Below, in pieces: positions 7,490 through 12,814 of a stretch of 12,814 nt of DNA. The notes beneath the pieces are model-generated. The model searched no databases and was not told the DNA's origin. It worked only from the letters and a program-made list of their open reading frames with translations. The DNA is from a bacterium (GTDB taxonomy: Bacteria > Cyanobacteriota > Vampirovibrionia > Gastranaerophilales > Gastranaerophilaceae), in NCBI GenBank assembly GCA_004558955.1, contig SFZC01000053.1:1-12814 (forward strand). Reading direction: 5' to 3'. How positions within the stretch are numbered: the stretch's first letter is position 1; every line of letters starts with the position of its first letter. The position numbers were made by a program, and so were the translations under genes.

Positions 7490-7538
7490 ACGAAAACTTA
7501 TTTGATAGCCATATCGGCTTAGTCAAATAAGTTTTCGT
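7490..7538 (-). terminator. Long stem-loop between the precursor peptide gene and the downstream operon (attenuator or RNA-stabilising hairpin)
   Basis: Arms of 16 bp, 7490-7505 (ACGAAAACTTATTTGA) and 7523-7538 (its exact complement), enclose an inner AGCC/GGCT stem at 7507-7510 and 7516-7519. On the minus strand it lies 26 bp after the epeX stop and 18 bp before the epeA start. The descending arm gives only a short U-run (TTTTC), so termination would be partial. This is the position where RiPP operons often use an attenuator to make more precursor than enzyme. The role is inferred. Confidence 0.6.
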
Positions 7539-7564
7539 CTACTATTTTATTAACTTTTAAATAT

Positions 7565-7711
7565 TTAGCCTTTACTTCCCACAATAACTTTAGCATTTGC
7601 GCTTATAAAATACCATAAACTTCTAATGTTTTCCAATTTCAGATCCTCCAACTTATTTTTCATCACTTCTTTGTTTGTTTCTTTGTTTTCTTTAAAATCA
7701 TTAATCTTCAT
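7565..7711 (-). CDS. epeX: Epipeptide precursor (YydF/EpeX-like), 48 aa
   Basis: A small gene below usual ORF cut-offs. The ATG at 7711 has GTGAGGT 7 nt upstream. The protein is 48 aa: a charged leader (about residues 1-32, Lys/Glu/Asn-rich with LEDLKLENIR) and the C-terminal core WYFISANAKVIVGSKG (33-48). From memory, B. subtilis YydF is 49 aa with core WYFVKSKENRWILGSGH, also starting at residue 33. Shared are the LWYF start, a beta-branched residue at 36, and an Ile-aliphatic-Gly-Ser end. YydF carries D-Val36 and D-allo-Ile44; the aligned residues here are Ile36 and Ile43, predicted epimerisation sites. The match, together with all four accessory genes directly downstream, makes this a precursor gene rather than a chance ORF. 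A released product of about 16 residues, active against Gram-positive membranes, is inferred. Confidence 0.88.
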   Translation of the reverse strand: MKINDFKENKETNKEVMKNKLEDLKLENIRSLWYFISANAKVIVGSKG

Positions 7712-7749
7712 AATTCTTACCTCACATAATTTGATTTTTTAATGCTTTG

Positions 7750-7781
7750 AATATAATAATCGTTCTAAAATGAAAACCAGT
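7750..7781 (-). promoter_or_regulatory. Candidate promoter of the epipeptide operon with a weak -35
   Basis: The 104-bp gap between agrB and epeX contains, on the minus strand, overlapping -10-like hexamers TATTAT (7758-7753) and TATATT (7755-7750). At the proper distance there is no convincing -35, only ACTGGT or GGTTTT. A good -10 with a poor -35 fits an activator-dependent promoter. I see no terminator after agrB, so read-through from agrDB is an alternative or additional route. No clear pair of LytTR-type sites was found. Confidence 0.3.
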
Positions 7782-7815
7782 AACACCCTTAAACTATCCT
7801 TATTTTTGTAAAATT

Positions 7816-8427
7816 TCAATTTTTTTTACACCAAACGACATTTAAAGCTCTTTTTTGGTCATTGTGTGTCATAGATTTAATAATAATTGGAAGTTGCACT
7901 CCTGCTGTCATTTGTATTCCAACACACATACTGATAATCAGATTATGATATCCCTGTATAAATAAAATGATACATAACATGTCTAATGTGCACACCAAAC
8001 CAATTACGATTTTTTTATATCTGTATTTCTCTGCTTCATCCAGCCTCCTGCTTTCATGATCCATAGGACTGAATTTGATTAAACTGACTGATGCAATAAC
8101 AGTGACAAACAATAACTTCCAATCACATTTTATTTGCATGGAAAATTTGATACACAAAAACAGAAGTAAAATGGAGCCGATTGCACAATGAGAAAATGTC
8201 TTTGCATGATATCCGCCACTATATTTTCGAAGAATCATAAAAGGGACTACAAGTGCAATTCCACTTTTTATGCTCCCAAGAATAAAACCAATTCCCACAG
8301 CGAACAATAATGGCAATATCAACAACCCCACACTGTATAATGCATATCCATACAGTTCTTTTTCTTTCTCATTAATTACCTTTTGCCTGATCATCCAATC
8401 AACCACTGTCTCTGTGTATCTTTTCAT
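7816..8427 (-). CDS. agrB: AgrB-type cysteine endopeptidase that processes the autoinducer peptide
   Basis: A 203-aa polytopic membrane protein with about five to six hydrophobic segments. The catalytic pair is H74 in GGYHAKTFSHC and C81. The seven-residue spacing equals that of H77 and C84 in Staphylococcus aureus AgrB. It should cut AgrD after the ring residue and form the thiolactone. The start ATG at 8427 has AGGAG 9 nt upstream, located inside the end of agrD, and is only 2 bp after the agrD stop, so the two are coupled. The order agrD-agrB is the reverse of that in S. aureus. The C terminus ends in a run of eight A residues (TGTAAAAAAAATTGA); nothing suggests it is broken. The epipeptide operon follows 104 bp downstream on the same strand. 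Confidence 0.93.
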   Translation of the reverse strand: MKRYTETVVDWMIRQKVINEKEKELYGYALYSVGLLILPLLFAVGIGFILGSIKSGIALVVPFMILRKYSGGYHAKTFSHCAIGSILLLFLCIKFSMQIKCDWKLLFVTVIASVSLIKFSPMDHESRRLDEAEKYRYKKIVIGLVCTLDMLCIILFIQGYHNLIISMCVGIQMTAGVQLPIIIKSMTHNDQKRALNVVWCKKN

Positions 8428-8429
8428 AA

Positions 8430-8576
8430 TTACATTCTCCTGTACTTTCTTAATCCTTCGGGTGCTTTAGGCTGATACAAAAGACAACAGGATGTACTGT
8501 TTGCTTCTGTGCGCAATACCATATCCAGTGCCGTCTTCACACCTTTTGCCATAGATTCCTTTATTTGCTTTTTCAT
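8430..8576 (-). CDS. agrD: AgrD-like cyclic lactone autoinducer precursor, 48 aa
   Basis: A small gene, preceded by AAAGGAGG 6 nt from the ATG at 8576. The 48-aa product has an amphipathic, basic N-terminal leader (KKQIKESMAKGVKTALDMVL) and then ANSTSCCLLYQPKAPE, followed by a basic tail (RKYRR). In Clostridia, AgrD peptides typically read A-N-S-x-C-x-x-x-aromatic-Q-P-x-x-P-E/K, with AgrB cutting before Gln. On that basis the predicted ring is C30-C31-L32-L33-Y34, a five-residue thiolactone closed by C30, with an N-terminal exocyclic tail. The second Cys in the ring is unusual. Coupled to agrB (2-bp gap) and divergent from its presumed sensor and regulator. Confidence 0.9.
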   Translation of the reverse strand: MKKQIKESMAKGVKTALDMVLRTEANSTSCCLLYQPKAPEGLRKYRRM

Positions 8577-8694
8577 GTTTTTCCTCCTTTCGTTGTATAA
8601 ATTTGTTATTGGTTTTCACGTCATTATCATATCGTATATCCACAAAACATTCCACTTACTTTGTATGAGTAAACATTTTTTCTTATATATTGGT

Positions 8695-8708
8695 AAAAAA
8701 ATTTTTTT
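8695..8708. other. A7T7 tract, probably bent DNA, in the agr divergent promoter region
   Basis: Seven A followed by seven T, near the middle of the divergent promoter region. A-tract/T-tract junctions of this length are intrinsically curved and rigid and could bring regulator and polymerase together or attract nucleoid proteins. The curvature is established for such tracts; the function here is inferred. Confidence 0.4.
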
Positions 8709-8731
8709 AATCAGTTAAAAATATAGGTATG

Positions 8732-8746
8732 ACAGAATACTTCTGT
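8732..8746. repeat. Short perfect inverted repeat ACAGAA-TAC-TTCTGT in the agr region
   Basis: Arms of 6 bp around TAC, about 100 bp from the agrD -10 and 91 bp from the agrA -10. It could be an operator for a dimeric regulator. It is followed by ATTTTTTTG on the plus strand, so a weak hairpin with a T-run is another reading, although no upstream plus-strand transcript is apparent. Confidence 0.35.
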
Positions 8747-8813
8747 ATTTTTTGTATATTTTTCCTATTTTCGACCAAAACTGACATAAACCTGTCTTTT
8801 CATACACATATTT

Positions 8814-8842
8814 TTGTATTAAATTTTTCAAAGTGATATAAT
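8814..8842 (+). promoter_or_regulatory. Promoter of the agrA-agrC two-component operon
   Basis: TTGTAT (8814-8819), a 17-bp spacer and consensus TATAAT (8837-8842) preceded by TGA, making an extended -10. It lies 36 bp before the ATG at 8879. Its strength suggests constitutive expression of the sensor and regulator, unlike the weak -35 on the agrD side. Confidence 0.62.
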
Positions 8843-8878
8843 ATATAGAAATTATTTTAATAGGAAGACGGATGAACC

Positions 8879-9586
8879 ATGCGTATTTTAATCTGTGATG
8901 ACGATCCTCTGATGGTCGAACAATTACATAATTATATTCAATTCTATTTTGAACATCACCATATCAAATGCCCGGAAATCGTATCTTTTTCCTGTGGAGA
9001 AGATTTACTTGCCGACAACGGTGAGAAAGATCTTGTTTTTCTGGATATCGAAATGCCTGGTGTAAACGGTATTTATGTAGGAAATGAATTAAAAAAGCAA
9101 AACAAAAACATTCTCATTTTTGTGGTAACCTCATACGCGGAATATCTGGATGATGCCATGCGTTTTCATGTATTTCGTTATCTTTCCAAACCACTTGATC
9201 TCAGCCGTTTTTTTCGGAATATGAAAGATGCTCTGGTTTATTTTAATGCCATAACTGTCAAAATTCCGATTGAAACCAAACAAATGACCTATATTTTTCC
9301 TGCCTCGCAAATTATTGCAGTAGAAGCACAGGGACGAAAGGTCATTGTTCATACCACCTCTCAGAATTTTGTTTCTGTTCAGAATATGAATTACTGGGCA
9401 GAACTGCTTCCCAAAAACTGTTTTTTCCAGACACACCGCAGCTTCATCGTTAATTTTAAGCATGTAACTGATTTTGACCATACAACGGTGCATCTGACCG
9501 ACCAACAGCTCACTGCCTATCTGACGCGAAGAAAATACAGTGCATTTAAAAATGCTTATTTTTTATATCTTGAAAGTACGAGGTAA
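8879..9586 (+). CDS. agrA: LytTR-family response regulator (AgrA type)
   Basis: A 235-aa two-domain regulator. The receiver domain (about 1-120) has the acidic pocket D7-D8-D9, the phosphoacceptor D56 in VFLDIEMPG, T84/S85 and K104 in YLSKPL. The LytTR DNA-binding domain (about 135-235) shows the typical 'FFQTHRSFIVNFKHV' stretch. It should be phosphorylated by the kinase encoded 5 bp downstream and activate agrDB; control of the epipeptide genes is inferred from location. The Shine-Dalgarno site AGGAAG lies 11 nt before the ATG, somewhat long. The symbol agrA is by analogy of architecture and context; regulators of this type are also called VirR/LytT-like. Confidence 0.9.
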   Translation: MRILICDDDPLMVEQLHNYIQFYFEHHHIKCPEIVSFSCGEDLLADNGEKDLVFLDIEMPGVNGIYVGNELKKQNKNILIFVVTSYAEYLDDAMRFHVFRYLSKPLDLSRFFRNMKDALVYFNAITVKIPIETKQMTYIFPASQIIAVEAQGRKVIVHTTSQNFVSVQNMNYWAELLPKNCFFQTHRSFIVNFKHVTDFDHTTVHLTDQQLTAYLTRRKYSAFKNAYFLYLESTR

Positions 9587-9591
9587 AACAC

Positions 9592-10890
9592 ATGGAACAT
9601 ATTCTAATCTTATTTTTCAGTTTTTTTATTGAGTCTATGATCACATGGCTGTATACTGGAAATCTTTTTCTTTCCAAACGTTCTGCCCTCTCACGGGTTC
9701 TGATGCTTGGTACCTTATATTTTCTCCTGTTTTTGTTTTCTTTATTGCAGCAGCCGTATCTGAATCTGCTCCTTTTTTGTGTGGCAAACATCCTTTTTCT
9801 TTTTATACAATTTAAACTTACACTCCCACTGGCATTTTTTCATGCCCTTATACTGACTGCAATTATGGCGATGTCAGAACTGGCTCCTACTGGTCTCATT
9901 GTAAAATTATTCCCTCATTTTCCCGGGGCGGACGCTCTTGGTCTTGTCTTTTACGGCATCATCAGCAAAGGGATGTTTTTTTCCATCGTGTATATTTTAA
10001 CGGCTTTTTTAAAATCAAAAAGCACAAAACAGGAAACCTTTGACCGTTCGTGTCTATTCCTGCTATTAATCCCAATTTCTTCGATTTTTGTGATGTTTAC
10101 TTTTTTAGTCATTGAAGAGACAATTTCTTTGGTTTTTCCGGCTACAATTATGGTAACGTTCTGTGCTGTTTTGCTTCTATTAAGCAACCTGCTGGTGTTT
10201 GGAATTGATCAGTACAATCAGAAAAAAAGTCGTGAATTTACAGAAATGCAATTGATGCTTCAAAAAGAAGCAGATACTGCAGAATATTATGAAATGCTGT
10301 TGTCTCAATATGAGAACCAGAATATTCTCATTCATGATTTAAAAAAACATTTACAATCCATTGAACTTTTAAACGAAAAAGGAAAAAATGAAAAAATAAC
10401 TGCCTATATTCAAAGTCTTATGAACGGTTCTGACTTAAAGGAAACCTCCCGTATCTGTGACGATGCAATGCTGAATGCAATTCTCAGTCGTTATCAGCGG
10501 CAATGTAAAGAAAAAGGTATTGATTTTCACGCGGACATCCGAAGCAACGCGTTTGTACATCTGCACCAGAATGACCTGACTTCTCTTTTCTGCAATTTAC
10601 TGGACAATGCAGTAGAAGCGGCAGAGCACATTCCTGATTCTTTTATCGAACTTACAGCACAAAAAAAAGAAAACCTGCCTTTTGTTGTGCTTGTTTTGAT
10701 CAACTCCTGCCGAATCATGCCCAAATGTGATCCCGATGGTTATCCGATTTCAAATAAACCGGATAAAACCAGACACGGCTTTGGAATTAAAAGTATCCGA
10801 AAAGTAGTGAAACAATATCAGGGGGACATGCAAATGTACTATGATACGGATTCCGCTACTTTTCACACAATCATAACCTTAAAACAATAA
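9592..10890 (+). CDS. agrC: AgrC-like sensor histidine kinase (GHKL ATPase)
   Basis: A 432-aa quorum-sensor kinase. The N-terminal half (about 1-205) has six to seven hydrophobic helices, the usual receptor part for a cyclic peptide signal. A coiled linker follows (about 208-245, QYNQKKSREF onward). The HPK10-type H-box is HDLKKHLQSI with H248 as phosphoacceptor. The N-box is NLLDNAVEAA (N335, D338, N339), and the G-box starts with GFGIKSIRKV near residue 396. Start: ATG at 9592 with CGAGG 8 nt upstream, 5 bp after the agrA stop, so the two are one operon. agrA precedes agrC here, the reverse of S. aureus. Its ligand is presumably the AgrD peptide encoded at 8430-8576. It ends 11 bp from the convergent methyltransferase gene. 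Confidence 0.9.
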   Translation: MEHILILFFSFFIESMITWLYTGNLFLSKRSALSRVLMLGTLYFLLFLFSLLQQPYLNLLLFCVANILFLFIQFKLTLPLAFFHALILTAIMAMSELAPTGLIVKLFPHFPGADALGLVFYGIISKGMFFSIVYILTAFLKSKSTKQETFDRSCLFLLLIPISSIFVMFTFLVIEETISLVFPATIMVTFCAVLLLLSNLLVFGIDQYNQKKSREFTEMQLMLQKEADTAEYYEMLLSQYENQNILIHDLKKHLQSIELLNEKGKNEKITAYIQSLMNGSDLKETSRICDDAMLNAILSRYQRQCKEKGIDFHADIRSNAFVHLHQNDLTSLFCNLLDNAVEAAEHIPDSFIELTAQKKENLPFVVLVLINSCRIMPKCDPDGYPISNKPDKTRHGFGIKSIRKVVKQYQGDMQMYYDTDSATFHTIITLKQ

Positions 10891-10901
10891 TCAGACTTCT
10901 T

Positions 10902-12281
10902 TTAGAGCAGCTTCCGCAGCCCCTTCGGGTAGTGATTCTTCATCACAGAACCTGCAAGTTTGCCCCAGCCGAGACTGTATCCATCTACCGTGATCAGATA
11001 CCAGCCCTTCTCCCCTTCTGCCGGAAACGTCTGCCCGGCCAGATACGCGCGTGCTTCATCCACAGACAGATTCCAGCTGTGGCATGCTTCCTGCGGAGAA
11101 ATTGCAAGCGCCAGTGCGTGTGCCGGTTCCAGCCGGTTCTTTTTAACTGTGCCAAGATGCAGGCCCGGACGCAGCACATGCAGCCGTCTGGTTGCCGGCA
11201 TATGTTCCGGCATCAGATACAGCTGCTCTCCAAAAAGAAGCAGCCTCCCGGCATCATCTGCCGGTATCTTTCCAAGAAACTCCTGTAATCCTGCAAGATA
11301 CGCTTTTGCTTCTCCCTTTGCCAGCGGTTTTTCTTCCCCATTCGCACAATATCCCCGGTAATTTTCCGAAACGGTTCCCTCTTTTTCCAGAACCGCAACG
11401 AAATGTCCCTCTCCGTGCAGATGATGCGGAAATAACCGGATCGTATCTCCTATCTCCGCTGCCGGATGTTTTGTCCATGCCGCTACACCGTCTGCCATTC
11501 CCGGATATTTTTTCACCGGCACAATATGAAACTGCGGATGCTGTTCCAGAAAACGGCTGATCGTTCCCTCGTTTTCCTCCGGTGCAAAGGTACAGGTAGA
11601 GTAAACCATACGTCCTCCCGGCCGGAGCATGGAGGCCGCACGTGCAAGAATTTCCTGCTGCCGCGCCGCACAGATCTGAACATTTTCAGGACTCCACTCC
11701 TCACATGCCTGTTCATTTTTGCGAAACATTCCTTCCCCGGAACATGGGGCATCTACCATGATCCGGTCAAAATATTCCGTAAACATTCCTGCAAGTGTCT
11801 GCGGACTCTCGTTTGTCACCATCACATTTTTTACACCCATCCGTTCCATGTTCTCGGAAAGAATCTTTGCCCGCGCCGGATGAATCTCATTGCTGACAAG
11901 GAGCCCTTTTCCCTGCATCGCTGCCGCAATCTGTGTACTTTTGCCCCCCGGTGCCGCACATAAATCCAGAACTTTTTCGCCCGGCTGCGCATCCAGATAT
12001 GCAGCCGGTGCCATGGCACTCGGCTCCTGAATATAGTACACGCCCGCCTCGTGATATGGATGTTTTCCCGGCTGATCTTCCTTTTCGTAATAAAACCCGT
12101 TCGCTTCCCACGGCACCGGCTGCAGATGAAAGGAAGTTTCCTCTGTAAGCCGGTCCATGTCTGTTTTTGACGGATTGATCCGCAGTGCCTGATAACGCGC
12201 ATCTTCGTAACTGTTTAGAAATGCCGGGTATTCTTTCTCCAGCATTTGTTTCATTCGATCTAAAAAAAGTTGTGGAAGCAT
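10902..12281 (-). CDS. rsmF: RsmF/RsmB (NOL1/NOP2/Sun) family rRNA m5C methyltransferase
   Basis: A 459-aa SAM-dependent RNA cytosine-C5 methyltransferase, full length for the family. The SAM-binding motif is VLDLCAAPGGKS (104-115). Two cysteines act in catalysis: C180 in DAPCSGEGMF (motif IV, release) and C230 in STCTFAPEENE (motif VI, nucleophile). The C-terminal third is the RsmF-type RNA-binding extension. E. coli RsmF methylates 16S rRNA C1407; whether this protein has that exact site is not visible, so the symbol is by family. Start: ATG at 12281 with AGGAG 7 nt upstream. A tandem 11-bp duplication places a second AGGAG further up. Noticeably more GC-rich than the agr/epe region, marking the return to core chromosome. 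Convergent with agrC with an 11-bp gap and no terminator seen. Confidence 0.9.
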   Translation of the reverse strand: MLPQLFLDRMKQMLEKEYPAFLNSYEDARYQALRINPSKTDMDRLTEETSFHLQPVPWEANGFYYEKEDQPGKHPYHEAGVYYIQEPSAMAPAAYLDAQPGEKVLDLCAAPGGKSTQIAAAMQGKGLLVSNEIHPARAKILSENMERMGVKNVMVTNESPQTLAGMFTEYFDRIMVDAPCSGEGMFRKNEQACEEWSPENVQICAARQQEILARAASMLRPGGRMVYSTCTFAPEENEGTISRFLEQHPQFHIVPVKKYPGMADGVAAWTKHPAAEIGDTIRLFPHHLHGEGHFVAVLEKEGTVSENYRGYCANGEEKPLAKGEAKAYLAGLQEFLGKIPADDAGRLLLFGEQLYLMPEHMPATRRLHVLRPGLHLGTVKKNRLEPAHALALAISPQEACHSWNLSVDEARAYLAGQTFPAEGEKGWYLITVDGYSLGWGKLAGSVMKNHYPKGLRKLL

Positions 12282-12285
12282 ATCA

Positions 12286-12307
12286 TTTCTCCTAAATTTC
12301 TCCTAAA
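12286..12307 (-). repeat. Tandem 11-bp duplication carrying two Shine-Dalgarno sites before rsmF
   Basis: On the plus strand TTTCTCCTAAA occurs twice head-to-tail (12286-12296 and 12297-12307); on the minus strand this reads as two copies of TTTAGGAGAAA. The proximal AGGAG is 7 nt from the rsmF ATG, the distal one 18 nt. The proximal one is the working site; the distal copy may act as a standby site or be a replication-slippage relic. Confidence 0.75.
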
Positions 12308-12322
12308 GTTTTCCAAAAAAAC

Positions 12323-12351
12323 TTGGCAAAATATCCAACAAATAGTAAAAT
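12323..12351 (+). promoter_or_regulatory. Sigma-A promoter of the HD-GYP-like gene, predicting a very short leader
   Basis: TTGGCA (12323-12328), an exact 17-bp spacer, TAAAAT (12346-12351). The expected transcription start, 7 bp after the -10, is A12358, which is itself the A of an in-frame ATG. No Shine-Dalgarno site lies before that ATG. Confidence 0.6.
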
Positions 12352-12357
12352 ATAAAT

Positions 12358-12814
12358 ATGATAAAACGAAAGTACATGAGAACAAGACAATTAAAACCGG
12401 GCATGAAGCTCGATCATCCGGTCGTTGACCGTCTGGGACGTAATCTCGTTGCCAGAGGTGCCGAGCTGGATGATTATATGATTGATTCCCTGTTGAAACT
12501 GGGTATTATGTCTGTTTACATTCAGGAGGGGGAAGAAGAGGAAAATCCAGAACAGGTTCCTGCTTCTCCAAAAGCAGAAAAAAATATCGAACGGCTCCGT
12601 ACCGAAGACCGCGCAAAAGTTACCCTTTCTGCCAGTATCCGTGAACGTGTCTCTACCGGTATCCAGTTTATCTACAACAATACAACCTCCGAGGAAATGG
12701 TTGCCACCACAGAGAGCATTGCCGATGACCTTACCATGGTCATAGATATGGTAAGTGTTTCTGAACATGTGGTCAGAGGTACTCCTTGCATTATTTGTCA
12801 CCTTTCCGGTGTAG
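12358..12814 (+). CDS. N-terminal part of a probable HD-GYP-type signalling protein, 3' end outside window
   Basis: The frame is open from ATG 12358 (MIKRKYM...) or ATG 12376 (MRTRQLKPGM...) to the window edge, about 152 or 146 residues. The opening LKPGMKLDHPVVDRLGRNLVARGAELDD...LLKLGIMSVYIQEGEEEE matches the small N-terminal domain common in clostridial HD-GYP cyclic-di-GMP phosphodiesterases. In those proteins it is followed by a linker and the catalytic HD domain. Here a Glu/Pro-rich linker and a helical stretch are visible, but the HD and GYP motifs would lie beyond the edge, so enzyme activity cannot be judged. The ATG at 12376 has only a weak GAAAG 4 nt upstream; the ATG at 12358 coincides with the predicted transcription start and would be leaderless. 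Divergent from rsmF. Confidence 0.65.
   Translation, partial: MIKRKYMRTRQLKPGMKLDHPVVDRLGRNLVARGAELDDYMIDSLLKLGIMSVYIQEGEEEENPEQVPASPKAEKNIERLRTEDRAKVTLSASIRERVSTGIQFIYNNTTSEEMVATTESIADDLTMVIDMVSVSEHVVRGTPCIICHLSGV

Larger units (their letters stand above)
8577..8878. promoter_or_regulatory. Divergent regulatory region between agrDB-epe and agrA-agrC
   Basis: 302 bp without a gene, very AT-rich, holding promoters for both directions. On the minus strand, overlapping TATGAT (8631-8626) and GATAAT (8628-8623) lie about 50 bp before agrD, with no good -35 at 16-18 bp, so activation is likely. Between the promoters lie an A7T7 tract (8695-8708), an inverted repeat (8732-8746) and possible LytTR half-sites: TCAGTTAAA at 8711-8719 (plus) and TCAGTTTTG at 8784-8776 (minus). 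The half-sites resemble the Agr regulator 9-mer but do not form the expected tandem pair. Confidence 0.5.

Noticed and set aside
7800..7820. AAAATTGAAATTTT after agrB as a terminator
   Set aside because: A/T-only stem with a 2-nt loop and no GC pairs; too weak to stop transcription.
8467..8655. A 62-codon minus-strand ORF in the agr region
   Set aside because: It is a shadow of agrD in another frame. The real gene (8430-8576) has the strong AAAGGAGG site and the AgrD motif.
7712..8800. Classical tandem LytTR/AgrA binding sites before agrD and epeX
   Set aside because: Single partial matches exist (8711-8719; 8784-8776; ATAGTTTAA upstream of epeX), but no two sites have the expected direct-repeat spacing, so they are not called as operators.
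12306..12326. AAGTTTT/AAAACTT inverted repeat between rsmF and the HD-GYP-like gene
   Set aside because: Short A/T-only arms in a promoter region; chance pairing is likely and it does not follow any gene end.
12391..12801. 136-codon minus-strand ORF at the right end
   Set aside because: It lies opposite a frame with a recognisable protein, a good promoter and codon usage typical of the neighbours; no ribosome site or family recognised.

Overview
The window looks like chromosome of a gut-type Clostridia bacterium, most likely Lachnospiraceae. That is my inference from protein style (AgrD/AgrB/LytTR quorum sensing, a DUF4143 ATPase, TPM and zinc-ribbon proteins), strong Shine-Dalgarno sites and moderate GC in the housekeeping parts. 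No marker gene fixes the genus. Layout: (1) 1-541, minus: 5' part of a Na+/phosphate cotransporter preceded by a long, helically phased array of TTTACA half-sites resembling a Pho box. (2) 828-3027, plus: a zinc-ribbon membrane protein translationally coupled to a secreted/anchored TPM-domain protein with a Gly-His-Ser tail. (3) 3036-4459, plus: three 33-bp-spaced direct repeats running into the ribosome binding site of an AAA+/DUF4143 ATPase. A bidirectional terminator follows.

The most interesting part is 4509-10890. On the minus strand, five AT-rich genes reproduce the content of the Bacillus subtilis yydFGHIJ (epeXEPAB) epipeptide locus. They are a 48-aa precursor peptide with a C-terminal LWYF...IVGS core (7565-7711), an ABC ATPase, an ABC permease, a radical SAM epimerase and an M50 intramembrane-type protease. 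Their order is X-A-B-E-P instead of X-E-P-A-B. The precursor gene is too short to be found by ordinary ORF length cut-offs.

Directly upstream, in the same direction, are an AgrD-like cyclic autoinducer peptide gene (8430-8576, 48 aa) and agrB (7816-8427). Divergent from these is an agrA-agrC type two-component system (LytTR response regulator, then a GHKL sensor kinase). The proposed working model is as follows. AgrB processes AgrD to a thiolactone signal, the kinase senses it and the LytTR regulator activates agrDB. By read-through, or through a promoter at about 7750-7781, it would then also activate the epipeptide operon. EpeE would epimerise residues in the core, EpeP would cut off the leader, and EpeAB would export or protect. 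The genes are seen in the sequence; the regulatory link is inferred from position only.

The right end (10902-12814) is ordinary chromosome: an RsmF/NOL1-NOP2-Sun rRNA m5C methyltransferase on the minus strand. Divergent from it is the N-terminal part of a probable HD-GYP-type protein, whose promoter predicts a leaderless or very short-leader mRNA.
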